Source: Saccharospirillum salsuginis (GTDB lineage: Bacteria > Pseudomonadota > Gammaproteobacteria > Pseudomonadales > Natronospirillaceae). Taken from it: 64,000 nt of DNA. Below are positions 8,913 through 16,656 of the stretch, one piece after another. The notes under the pieces are model-generated. The model saw nothing but the letters and a program-made list of their open reading frames with translations, ran no database searches and was not told where the DNA came from. Each line of letters begins with the position of its first letter. Within the stretch, counting starts at the first letter, position 1. The stretch spans positions 159,596 to 223,595 of the forward strand of contig NZ_BMXR01000008.1 in NCBI RefSeq assembly GCF_014651855.1. The letters are read 5' to 3'. The translations under genes and the position numbers were made by a program.

Positions 8913-9459
8913 GGGCGGACAGCTTCGACACCTTCCTGAAATTCTTCCTTGAACTCGGTCACAAATCGCGATACACCTAGTACACAACAACCCGCGACAC
9001 AGATTGGCGTGCCATATAACCGGCCCGGCGGTAGCGTGGGTAAAGCACTTTCACGGCTGTGTTTTGACCCATCTAAACAAGTCTGATTCTCAACGGCCTA
9101 ACTCCGCGCTATTTCCATACATGAATCACGATGCGTAGCCAGTCTGGTTCCTGCGCTTAGAAACGATGATCTAAAACAAGCCGACTTGAGTGATGCCTTG
9201 ATTAAATATTGATCATGTACGTGTCTTGGAGTAAATGATCCCGAATATGTGGCAGGATAAGTTACAAAAGTGTCGGAATATCCGAGATCATCCACACTAC
9301 CGTTATTTTTTCAGGATCAATGTCAGGTGACACGGAAAGTTGAATTGGCCTTGGAAATGCTGTGGAATAAGGAATGTATAGATGTTGGTTTGATAGTGAC
9401 TGATTGAATGACCGGGATAACCTACACATTTTGGGTGAATAAACTGTCTAAGGAATGGT
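8913..9459. other. Intergenic region at the left border of the AT-rich block
   Basis: A 547-bp gap with no supported gene. Composition changes from GC-rich to AT-rich within it. I looked for an integrase gene or an attI-like site because of the cassette-like genes that follow and saw neither. A 31-codon frame from 9235 has no ribosome binding site and is not called. Confidence 0.5.
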
Positions 9460-10047
9460 ATGAGTGATTTTATCGACTTTATAAAAGAGAATGCTAGGTT
9501 CGTTCTAGCTATAATCGCAAATGTAATTGCATTATGTGTATCTATTTGGTGGTTGATAGATAGTAATTGGAAGTCTGGTAGCGACTTGGAAATTGAGCCT
9601 ATTGTGTCAACAGTAGCTTTGACTGCAACCTTGCTTGGACTCAACTTCGTTAATGACAAACTAAGCAAGCCGAATCTTAAGGTCAGCATGAGCATGGCTA
9701 TGGCTCAGCATCCGACAAAAGGCCTTATGCATGGAATTAGTGTAACCGTAGAAAATCACTCTATAATTAAGGCTTTTGTGAAATATTTTCAGGTTGAAAT
9801 TCCTGAGAAAAAGCAAGTCATGCAGTTCCTTTATGAAGGATTCACCGGCCAACCTCTGTCAAAGGTGATCGTCGAGCCGGGGCAGTCTTTCTCTTTCAAT
9901 ATAGTTAAAGAGAATATGTCGGGGGCACCAACTGATAAGTATGAGTATGGTGATTTTGTAGTTTCAACGGACCTTGGCTATAAGTTTTCTATCCCTGCGA
10001 AAGTGTTTAGGGAGCATTTCTCTACTCTTATGAAGTGCAAGACATAA
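9460..10047 (+). CDS. Small membrane-anchored protein of unknown function (first cassette-like gene)
   Basis: A 195-residue protein from a strikingly AT-rich stretch. Residues about 12-34 form a clear membrane segment (VLAIIANVIALCVSIWWLI) and about 47-63 a second hydrophobic segment. The remainder is predicted soluble and beta-rich. There is AAGGAATGGT just before the ATG at 9460. The stop codon TAA (10045-10047) falls inside the first box of an attC-like palindrome, as is common for integron cassettes. No family recognised. Confidence 0.65.
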   Translation: MSDFIDFIKENARFVLAIIANVIALCVSIWWLIDSNWKSGSDLEIEPIVSTVALTATLLGLNFVNDKLSKPNLKVSMSMAMAQHPTKGLMHGISVTVENHSIIKAFVKYFQVEIPEKKQVMQFLYEGFTGQPLSKVIVEPGQSFSFNIVKENMSGAPTDKYEYGDFVVSTDLGYKFSIPAKVFREHFSTLMKCKT

Positions 10048-10110
10048 CCAGTGGCTTTTGTCGGCGCACCTATGCTGCGATCCGGCACGCCGCAAAGCTA
10101 AGCGTTAGAT
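10042..10110 (+). repeat. attC-like recombination site 1
   Basis: A 69-bp imperfect palindrome between two AT-rich genes. The right box GTTAGAT (10104-10110) fits the integron R' consensus GTTRRRY exactly. The left box ACATAAC (10042-10048) is a weaker match to RYYYAAC and contains the preceding stop codon. Inside, GGCTTT pairs with AAAGCT and CGGCG with CGCCG, with unpaired bases between, as in attC folds. The next gene starts only 5 bases after the right box. Confidence 0.6.
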
Positions 10111-10115
10111 TCACT

Positions 10116-11081
10116 ATGCATATGAGCAAAGCCAGAGACATCATTCAAGAGATCGCGGAAGTGCGTGAGCGACGACGTATTGGCAACGCTATGGCGGAGC
10201 TGCCCCTTCGACTGTTCGCGCTTGAGCGGGCATTTAAGCTGCACGGAAGCACAGATGCTGAGCTAGCGAAGTATTTTCCGGTTGCATTAATAGCTTGCTT
10301 GGAAGGCTATTTCCGAATGGCCATCAAAGATTTAGTCGATGCAGGTGAGCCATACTTATCAAATGCGGAGAAGCCCGCCAGTTCAGTCAAGCTTGATTTT
10401 TCACTATTGCGCGCCGTACACGGGAAATCGGTAACGGTTGGTGAAATAGTGTCCCATGGAGTACCAATAAGCCGCCTAGAGCACATCGAATCGGTGTTTT
10501 CGAGCCTGTTGGGGACAGGCTTTCTTAGTAATTTACGGGTGGTATCGGACAGATGGGCGCATGAGGTAAAAGGCCAACCGGCCGAGCCAATCCTCAAAGA
10601 CCCAGATCGAGTTTTTGGAGATGTCGCAAGAACCTTCGAATTAAGGCATATCATTTGTCATGAGATAGCGTCGGCGTACGAAATCAACTTGGCTGAAATC
10701 GAAAGCTGTTTCGAAAGTTGCGTTGCATTTTTACGTGCGGCAGATGAGTTAATTTCTGAAACACTTTATCCCAATGCTCCGTTGACCCAATCCGACATGA
10801 ATACCTCAGCTGGCGAATCTTTAATCAAAAAACGCGCTGAAGTTGAGTATGCTATTGATGAGCTCCAGAAAAGTCTAGGTGAGAAAGAAATAGATTCGTT
10901 GAATAAATCCCAACAGCTATGGGAGGAATACTGTGACGCTTGGGCTCATTTTGTCGCCGGGGAGCGCGAGGACGGCGGTACGATTTGGCCGGTAATTTAC
11001 GCAGGTACTGCTGAGGCCAATGCACAAAACCGTTTAGATGAAATTAAGAGCTATAGGCGACTCAGTGATGGCTGGAAATGA
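10116..11081 (+). CDS. HEPN-like plus LprI-like (DUF1311) two-domain protein
   Basis: A 321-residue protein in the cassette-like array. The N-terminal 210 residues are helical and include RHIICH (Arg177-x4-His182), matching the HEPN RNase-type motif R-x4-6-H. Residues about 240-310 resemble the lysozyme-inhibitor LprI N-terminal domain (DUF1311): LNKSQQLWEEYCDAWAHF, then GGTIWPVIYAGT. That domain is normally secreted, but no signal peptide is present here. The ATG at 10116 is 5 bases after the attC-like right box; a longer frame from 10035 would run through the site and is rejected. A second ATG lies at 10122. Domain calls are by eye; function unknown. Confidence 0.7.
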   Translation: MHMSKARDIIQEIAEVRERRRIGNAMAELPLRLFALERAFKLHGSTDAELAKYFPVALIACLEGYFRMAIKDLVDAGEPYLSNAEKPASSVKLDFSLLRAVHGKSVTVGEIVSHGVPISRLEHIESVFSSLLGTGFLSNLRVVSDRWAHEVKGQPAEPILKDPDRVFGDVARTFELRHIICHEIASAYEINLAEIESCFESCVAFLRAADELISETLYPNAPLTQSDMNTSAGESLIKKRAEVEYAIDELQKSLGEKEIDSLNKSQQLWEEYCDAWAHFVAGEREDGGTIWPVIYAGTAEANAQNRLDEIKSYRRLSDGWK

Positions 11082-11082
11082 A

Positions 11083-11172
11083 ATCTTACAAACGCATTCA
11101 CTTGGACAGCAAAAAGCACCGCTCCTCATTCCTCATCGCTCTACATTTTACCGGTGTTGCGAAGCGTTAACT
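11083..11172 (+). repeat. attC-like recombination site 2
   Basis: About 90 bp between the HEPN/LprI-like gene and the nucleotidyltransferase gene. The left part (CTTACAAACGCATTCACT) closely resembles the left end common to Vibrio- and Shewanella-type attC sites (usually TAACAAACGC), with one change in the core. The right part ends GAAGCGTTAACT. Inner GCACCG pairs with CGGTG. Core boxes are weaker than in site 1. Confidence 0.5.
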
Positions 11173-11228
11173 GCCCAAGTTACCCAAGAAAAGTAGACAT
11201 CTAAATCCCACTTAAAGGAGGCTAGGAG

Positions 11229-11879
11229 TTGCCAAAGAATTTCAAAACTAAAATGAAAAAGGGTGTTGCTTTGAAAAAATTGCAAGACCTTATAGACAGA
11301 ATAGAATACTGGAATAAGCATTATGCAACATATTTTAAAGTACAAAGTGCAACTTTAGTCGGAAGTCTAGCTCGTAATCAAGAGGTTATTGGCGACATTG
11401 ACGTCTGCATGCAAGTTCAAAGAGCAAAAGAATTCTCTGCTCAAGAAAACAAAGAAAGCTATATTGAGTGGAGAAAGTCCTTGCTAGGTTACGCTCCGCC
11501 AAGAGATTATAACGCTCAGTTGAATATGTATGAGTTGGATGTGACACGTTATGTCAAAAACAGAGATGGTCGTATTGAAATACTTAGAAACGATCAATTA
11601 GGTCCAATCTCATTAACGATGAACCCTATTTCTTCTATTGTTAACGGCGGCTCGATTATATCGAGCTCAGCATCAGAGGTGGTTATGAATGCTTTGCCAA
11701 TAACAAATGAGAAAGCTATTGAGTTAATCAACTCAGGTATACCTAGAAGGCCAGCTGAAGCAAAAGGTGAATATTGGAATTCATATTGCTGTTCATTAAG
11801 CCGATATTCAGATGTCCATAGGGAGTTAATTCTCAAGCGTGATAATTATTTAAGTAACTTTCAAGCAGAAAATGCCTAA
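11229..11879 (+). CDS. Nucleotidyltransferase-fold protein (cassette-like)
   Basis: A 216-residue protein with the pol-beta-type nucleotidyltransferase signature LVGSLARN (Gly45-Ser46) followed by GDIDVC (Asp56, Asp58), the usual metal-binding pair. The rest is unfamiliar. The start is TTG at 11229, preceded by a strong AAAGGAGG with 6-base spacing; the first ATG (11253) would be 30 bases from that site. The stop TAA (11877-11879) lies inside the left box of the next attC-like site. Codon use is AT-rich, unlike the chromosome backbone. It could transfer nucleotides to a protein or small molecule, or act in defence; nothing in the sequence decides this. Confidence 0.7.
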   Translation: MPKNFKTKMKKGVALKKLQDLIDRIEYWNKHYATYFKVQSATLVGSLARNQEVIGDIDVCMQVQRAKEFSAQENKESYIEWRKSLLGYAPPRDYNAQLNMYELDVTRYVKNRDGRIEILRNDQLGPISLTMNPISSIVNGGSIISSSASEVVMNALPITNEKAIELINSGIPRRPAEAKGEYWNSYCCSLSRYSDVHRELILKRDNYLSNFQAENA

Positions 11880-11945
11880 CAAAGCCCGTCAAAACGGACC
11901 GCAATTCGCTAGTGCTCATTGCTGCCGTTGTGGGCGGTGTTGTTC
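11874..11945 (+). repeat. attC-like recombination site 3
   Basis: A 72-bp element. The left box GCCTAAC (11874-11880) matches RYYYAAC exactly and holds the stop codon of the upstream gene. AAAGCCC pairs imperfectly with TGGGCGGT. The right box GTTGTTC (11939-11945) departs from consensus at two positions. The downstream ATG is 9 bases beyond. Confidence 0.55.
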
Positions 11946-11954
11946 GAGGAAAAC

Positions 11955-12479
11955 ATGAATATAACAGTAATCCCAATTCCCGACGATGGTCGGTTTACCT
12001 TTATAAGAGCCTTAATAAGAACATTTCTCTCCTGGATTCTAGCATTTATTGTATGGTTTGTACTTTCATATTTTTATGAAGGAGAATCTAACGCGTTAAT
12101 CGCGTTTTTTGGATCCTTATCTGTATATTTCGCATATTCTGTCTACCTTAAGTCTTTGCATGATGAACATAGCAATATAAATAACTATCAACTTCTTAGC
12201 TTGGTTGGTCTTTATCTTCTTATAGCTGTAATCGTTGTTGTTTTATATGCGGCATACTATGCAGTTTTTGACTTTGTCGTTGGAAATGGTACTGTCTGGG
12301 AGTCAAACTTTCATAACGCGCTTTATTTTTCTGTAGTTACATTTACAACGCTAGGCTTTGGTGAGTTTTTGCCTGGTAATACCCCCGCAAGATATTTTGT
12401 TTCGGGTGAGGCAATGCTAGGTACCTTGCATATGGTAACATTTGTATCCGTATGGTTATCTAAGTTTGTAAATCGATAG
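11955..12479 (+). CDS. Small ion-channel protein with potassium-channel-like filter (cassette-like)
   Basis: A 174-residue membrane protein with about four hydrophobic segments (about residues 24-42, 46-66, 80-105 and 120-172). The last part is a pore region: FSVVTFTTLGFGEFLP, where TLGFG (132-136) aligns with the potassium selectivity filter TVGYG, followed by a final helix. This is the Ion_trans_2 two-helix pore module behind two extra helices. The ATG at 11955 follows GAGGAAAA. It lies between attC-like sites, so it was probably acquired as a cassette. Ion selectivity cannot be judged; the Gly-Phe-Gly variant is seen in both potassium and less selective channels. Confidence 0.75.
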   Translation: MNITVIPIPDDGRFTFIRALIRTFLSWILAFIVWFVLSYFYEGESNALIAFFGSLSVYFAYSVYLKSLHDEHSNINNYQLLSLVGLYLLIAVIVVVLYAAYYAVFDFVVGNGTVWESNFHNALYFSVVTFTTLGFGEFLPGNTPARYFVSGEAMLGTLHMVTFVSVWLSKFVNR

Positions 12480-12482
12480 TTC

Positions 12483-12545
12483 GAATAACAATCATAGGCA
12501 GGCGACGCGCATAAAATCGTGCGCTCTTTCTGAATCCGATTAAAT
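12483..12545 (+). repeat. attC-like recombination site 4 (weak)
   Basis: About 63 bp with left box GAATAAC and right box ATTAAAT (one mismatch to GTTRRRY). The core CAGGCGACGCGC pairs imperfectly with GTGCGCTCTTTCTG. It sits in the same relative place as the stronger sites 1-3, just after a stop codon and just before a start. Confidence 0.35.
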
Positions 12546-12558
12546 ACATAGGAGCTTC

Positions 12559-13881
12559 GTGGATATTTTTAATAGTCGAGAAATTGCAGTTGGTTTATGG
12601 CTGCTAGTGATTTCAGTGTACCTCTATTCATCCCCCAAAATGGTTGAGGTCAGAAATTCATTTAGACACTTATTATCCGCGTTCCTTGTAAAGCAGATTT
12701 TGGTCATTCTTGGATTTATGATTGTGTACATGGTTTCTGTGGTTTACTTCCTATTAAAATTAGATTTATGGAATATCGATCAGATCAAGAATACTGTTTT
12801 TTGGTGTGTGTCTGTAGGCTTTATGTCCTTGCTTAAACTTGAAGCGATAAAAAGAGATAAAAGCTTCTTCAAACACTCGGTCATTGATAATTTGAAGTTG
12901 TTGGCCGTTTTTCAATTTATAGTAGGGTTTTACACTTTCCCCATATGGATTGAATTATTTATCGCGCCTGTATTGGCACTTCTAGCTGCTATGTTAGCTA
13001 TTGCTGAAACAGACAAAAAAAATCATAAAGTCAAAGCGCTACTTGAATACTGCCTATTAATTTTTGGCATCATATTGATTGTTTACACGTTATATATGCT
13101 GGCTACTAATTTTGATAAGTTTGGCAATGAAAACACTGTATATGATTTCATTCTTCCTCCGTTGTTGACGCTTTGCTACTTGCCATTTATATACGTCTCA
13201 CTAGTTTATTCAACATACGAGCAAGTTTTTGTCCGCCTACAGTTTGCTATTAGAAAAAAGCATTATAGGAATTTAGCTAAACTATACGCTATCTTGCTTT
13301 TCAATATTAGGATAACCCTTCTTGAACGCTGGTCATATCATATCAACAGGAATAATATTGAAACACACTCGGAGTTAATAGAGTCTTTTCGGCATATTCT
13401 TAAAGTGAGGAAAGCAGAAAGGAATCCGAAAGAAGTACCAAGTGAGCTTGGATGGAGTCCATACTATGCCAAGGAATTTCTTTCAGGTGAAGGGCTAAAT
13501 ACTGGTTTCTATCACCGATTATTTGCAGGCGAATGGTTTGCATCATCTCCGATGGAAGAGTTCGGGGGTGGTATTATCCCAGATAGTGTTGCTTACTATG
13601 TTGAAGGATCTGAGGAATTAGCAAAAGTATTAAAGCTTAAAGTCAACGTAAATGATGCTGCCAGGTCTCATCAGGCTCACGTAAAATTGGCTGAACTTGC
13701 TGAAGCATTAAGTCTGGTTAGCTTAGATTTGCCTTTGTCTGTTGAAATGAAGGCTGCTATTGTTGAAGGAAATGCGTATGCTGAAAAATCTGAGGGTAAA
13801 ACTATTTCTCTGGCTTTAGAAAAATGGCCAAGCCATAGACTCAATGGATATGATCTTAAATTTGTAATATCAAGCACTTAA
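12559..13881 (+). CDS. Polytopic membrane protein with soluble C-terminal domain, unknown
   Basis: A 440-residue protein. The first 230 residues hold roughly six to seven membrane segments; the last 210 are soluble, with features such as ELGWSPYYAKEFLSGEG and GGGIIPDSVAYYVEG, and a helical end. The GTG start at 12559 has GGAG with 4-base spacing, which is short. It is AT-rich and last in the run of same-direction cassette-like genes. No family recognised; a membrane sensor or effector is possible but unsupported. Confidence 0.6.
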   Translation: MDIFNSREIAVGLWLLVISVYLYSSPKMVEVRNSFRHLLSAFLVKQILVILGFMIVYMVSVVYFLLKLDLWNIDQIKNTVFWCVSVGFMSLLKLEAIKRDKSFFKHSVIDNLKLLAVFQFIVGFYTFPIWIELFIAPVLALLAAMLAIAETDKKNHKVKALLEYCLLIFGIILIVYTLYMLATNFDKFGNENTVYDFILPPLLTLCYLPFIYVSLVYSTYEQVFVRLQFAIRKKHYRNLAKLYAILLFNIRITLLERWSYHINRNNIETHSELIESFRHILKVRKAERNPKEVPSELGWSPYYAKEFLSGEGLNTGFYHRLFAGEWFASSPMEEFGGGIIPDSVAYYVEGSEELAKVLKLKVNVNDAARSHQAHVKLAELAEALSLVSLDLPLSVEMKAAIVEGNAYAEKSEGKTISLALEKWPSHRLNGYDLKFVISST

Positions 13882-13986
13882 TAGTCGCTGCAGTCGGACA
13901 AGTGATCTTGCCCCTATTTAACGAAACCTATAGTCAAACTGTCAAGGTCCCAAATTGTTGGGTAACACTACCTATGAACTGAACAC

Positions 13987-14877
13987 TTAGTCTGTAGGAA
14001 CTTGCTGGTTCAACACCAAGGTGCATATTTCATAGGATAGTTTCTTTAGGTCCATAACTACTTTTGTCAACCACTCTAATTCTTCCTCAGTTATTTCAAA
14101 GTGCTCTGAATAACGAGCATCAACATAAGCACGCTTCAGCCTCTGAAAACTACGGCGATGAAACTTGCTGTCTGCCGGAAACAGGCTTGAAAAACGAACA
14201 TCTTGCTGGGCACAAAGTGAGCGTAGATGTTCCAGGTTGTGGGTTTTCGGAAGGTAGTTTGTGCAAACCAGCAGTACGCAACTCAGAAACCGTTCCGTAG
14301 CCTGGTGCAGCATGAATGCAGCTTTCTTGTACCAACCTCTGTTTAGGTCGTCTTGGAACGACACAAAAAATTGCTCAGCACTTTCAAACCACTGATCAAA
14401 ATGCTTCTGAGCAATCGCCTTTCGTTCCTCGGGCGTTAGTTTCCCGGGTAACGCCAACTCCCTCCCATCGGCACTGTACAGCTCAATCCCTTCCTGCCGG
14501 ATATCCCGAAAGAAATAATGACCCTGGTCCAGCCATTCGTTCACCTCCGCCAGTGTATGCACAATCAACCCCAGCGGTGCGCTGACACGGCGGATGATCC
14601 GGTCTTCGGCGGCCTGCCACACTTCGTATTCTTCCACCAATGCCGGTTTGTTCACGATAACGAGAATGTCGTAATCGCTCTCATAGCCATTGGCCGGGTC
14701 GCTGACCCAGGTACCTTTTGCGTAGCTACCGAACAGGATGATCTTGAGTATGCGGTAATGTGACCGGCGGCCTGTTTTACCCGCGAGGAATTCGTCCAGC
14801 GCATCGCGCAGCACGGTGGCGATGGTTTGGATGTCCTCTTGCTTGGCGTCGGGCAGGTGGTCGAGGCTCGTTTTCAT
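13987..14877 (-). CDS. Fused nucleotidyltransferase (MNT)-HEPN protein
   Basis: A 296-residue protein. The N-terminal half has the minimal nucleotidyltransferase motif LFGSYAKG (Gly50-Ser51) with ESDYDILV (Asp68, Asp70). From about residue 155 comes a helical HEPN domain (FDQWFESAEQFFVSFQDDLN, AAFMLHQATERFLSCVLL, TH-NLEHL, ARYSEHF). In separated form these two domains make MNT/HEPN toxin-antitoxin pairs, where the MNT partner adds nucleotides to the HEPN RNase; here both are in one chain. It lies at the right end of the AT-rich accessory stretch, convergent with the cassette-like genes. Start is ATG at 14877. Confidence 0.85.
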   Translation of the reverse strand: MKTSLDHLPDAKQEDIQTIATVLRDALDEFLAGKTGRRSHYRILKIILFGSYAKGTWVSDPANGYESDYDILVIVNKPALVEEYEVWQAAEDRIIRRVSAPLGLIVHTLAEVNEWLDQGHYFFRDIRQEGIELYSADGRELALPGKLTPEERKAIAQKHFDQWFESAEQFFVSFQDDLNRGWYKKAAFMLHQATERFLSCVLLVCTNYLPKTHNLEHLRSLCAQQDVRFSSLFPADSKFHRRSFQRLKRAYVDARYSEHFEITEEELEWLTKVVMDLKKLSYEICTLVLNQQVPTD

Positions 14878-15139
14878 TGGATTAGCATACTATAAGTCGG
14901 GAGGGGTGGGCCAGCCTGCTTGTGCGTTCGCCCAATCCGGTCGACAACACCTCTGGTCGCCAATATTGCTTAAAGTCATATATTACTAATCGTGTTTACA
15001 ATCAATGACAGGGTTAACACGCAACTTGGTATTTGGATCACAATATTCAAATGTCGTGGCGAAACTGTTTGAGATCGGCGAAAAAATTGACGTACTGTCC
15101 TGGCTCCAACCAATGTTCAATGGAAAAGGAGAAAGGACG

Positions 15140-15625
15140 ATGGCAATACCCGCTTATTTGTGGCTGAAGGATGAACAGGGGAACGATATCAAAGGTTCCG
15201 TCAGTGTCACCGGAAGAGAAGGGTCCATCGAAGTACTGGAGTTCAATCATTCAATATATATCCCCACTGACAATGATACAGGTGAATTGACCGGAACAAG
15301 AAAGCATGGCGCGATCATGTTGAAGAAGGCTTTCGATGCTTCCTCTCCCTACCTGTTCAAAGCTTGTTGTAATGGACAGAAGCTGATGCAAGCAGTCATT
15401 CGTTGGTATCAGATTGATGACTCCGGACAGGAAGTCGAGTACTACCAGCATGTTCTGGATGGTGTCAAAATCAACTCCTTCTCGCCCAAGATGGCCAACA
15501 CCAAGGATCCAGCATTTGAAAAGGTCCCCCATATCGAAGGCATTTCTTTACGGTATGAAAAAATCACCCACACATACCTCGATGGCAATATAAGCCATTT
15601 CGACTCTTGGAATGAAGGCCGATAA
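15140..15625 (+). CDS. hcp: T6SS tube protein Hcp
   Basis: A 161-residue Hcp-family protein: MAIPAYLWLKDEQGNDIKG at the start, VLEFNHSIYIPTDNDTG, TRKHGAIMLKKAFDASSPYL, and GISLRYEKITHTYLDGN near the end. Hcp forms hexameric rings that stack into the secretion tube and can carry small effectors inside. The ATG at 15140 has AAAAGGAG with 8-base spacing; an in-frame ATG at 15005 would add 45 unrelated residues. It is an orphan hcp, with no structural T6SS genes beside it, followed by a hairpin terminator and two small genes that may be its cargo and immunity. Confidence 0.93.
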   Translation: MAIPAYLWLKDEQGNDIKGSVSVTGREGSIEVLEFNHSIYIPTDNDTGELTGTRKHGAIMLKKAFDASSPYLFKACCNGQKLMQAVIRWYQIDDSGQEVEYYQHVLDGVKINSFSPKMANTKDPAFEKVPHIEGISLRYEKITHTYLDGNISHFDSWNEGR

Positions 15626-15632
15626 CAATTGT

Positions 15633-15659
15633 GAAGGGCTGTCTGAGCCCTTCCTTTTT
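15633..15659 (+). terminator. Rho-independent terminator or attenuator after hcp
   Basis: GAAGGGCT and AGCCCTTC form a perfect 8-bp stem with a 5-base loop, followed by CTTTTT. It lies between the hcp stop and the next gene on the same strand, so it should lower expression of the two downstream genes relative to hcp. Confidence 0.85.
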
Positions 15660-15685
15660 CGGGAACAGGAAAAGGAGCATTTAAC

Positions 15686-16117
15686 ATGGCAGTGACAGAG
15701 CTTGAAGCAAAAGTTACGATTGCGAAAATTGTTCAACTGGCCTATGACACCAATGGCGATAAGGCGGCTAACATTATCTTCGGTCGGGGTGGATACTCGA
15801 TCGCAATAGATCAGTCCGGCGAAGTGCAGATGTCTGGGTCGATAGGGAACACAATTATATTCAATGGCGACCCCGCCTTGGATGGTCTTGGGTTCAAGGT
15901 CAAACGTGTGTCGGTTAATTTTACAAACGGGGACGGCGGGACCGTGAACTTTAACGGTTCATTCGATTTTGTTGCAGGCACCAGTATCTCCGTTGCGGGA
16001 AGCTTTGATGTATACAACATGATCAAAAGCTGTAGCGGGTTATTGTGCAAAGCGGCACGGTTTTTAGATGGTCGTGATGCACAGATAGAACAGGAACTAC
16101 AACAGTATATTCGGTGA
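15686..16117 (+). CDS. Small protein of unknown function, candidate Hcp-linked effector
   Basis: A 143-residue protein without signal peptide. It is helical at both ends and Gly/Ser/Val/Asn-rich in the middle (residues about 30-110: short alternating hydrophobic strands such as SVNFTNGDGGTVNFNG), with no enzyme motif visible. The start is ATG at 15686 with AAAAGGAG and 10-base spacing. It follows hcp and precedes a lipoprotein gene by 11 bases. In T6SS orphan clusters this order, hcp-effector-immunity, is common; that reading is inference, and the protein could be a pore-forming or membrane-acting toxin. Confidence 0.65.
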   Translation: MAVTELEAKVTIAKIVQLAYDTNGDKAANIIFGRGGYSIAIDQSGEVQMSGSIGNTIIFNGDPALDGLGFKVKRVSVNFTNGDGGTVNFNGSFDFVAGTSISVAGSFDVYNMIKSCSGLLCKAARFLDGRDAQIEQELQQYIR

Positions 16118-16128
16118 GGGGTTGAGAT

Positions 16129-16587
16129 ATGAAAGTTTTGTACGGACTAATATCGTTGTTTCTGGTCGCTTGTGTAAGCGCCCCTCCTCAGAGCCAACGC
16201 AGCCTTTATCAGGAATTCCACGCATTCAAGTCGATGGCTAATTCAAACTATGAGTTGGCCAAGAAGACCAAGATATCAAGAGAGCTCCGGGAGCATGTTG
16301 AGCAAGCGCAAAAAAACATGCCCGCGGAGCTCAGGACTGACTTTTTCTTGAATCTGGCAAACAACTTCGACGATGAAGACAGCCATTTTGAGGAAAAGCG
16401 TGCTGAGTCCGGCTGTTTAACAGTAAATGGTGTCAATCAAGATGGTCGGCCGGAAACGTTGTCGTTGTCATATATTAAAGAAGACGGTAATTGGGTGATC
16501 AATCGGTATATGTCTCATATTCATGACTCAGTGAATGGATATTATGAAAGTGCGCGATGTCGAATCGCCGGCTCACAGCCCCAGTAG
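16129..16587 (+). CDS. Small lipoprotein, candidate immunity protein
   Basis: A 152-residue protein with a lipoprotein signal ending LFLVAC (Cys15). The mature part is helical near the front and beta-rich near the end (ESGCLTVNGVNQDGRPETLSLSYI, NWVINRYMSHIH). It would be tethered in the periplasm. It starts 11 bases after the preceding small gene and is probably co-transcribed with it. A role in protecting against the preceding protein is inferred from position and localisation only. Confidence 0.7.
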   Translation: MKVLYGLISLFLVACVSAPPQSQRSLYQEFHAFKSMANSNYELAKKTKISRELREHVEQAQKNMPAELRTDFFLNLANNFDDEDSHFEEKRAESGCLTVNGVNQDGRPETLSLSYIKEDGNWVINRYMSHIHDSVNGYYESARCRIAGSQPQ

Positions 16588-16656
16588 TGCAATTACCATT
16601 TTAATCTGAATAGAAGTGAGAAGTGTGCCGTCCCGGGAACGAGACGGCGACAAGCA

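Noticed and set aside
9235..9330. 31-codon frame before the cassette-like genes
   Set aside because: No ribosome binding site, no recognisable feature; likely chance.
13882..13986. Possible fifth attC site after the 440-residue gene
   Set aside because: No box resembling GTTRRRY or RYYYAAC in palindromic arrangement was found.
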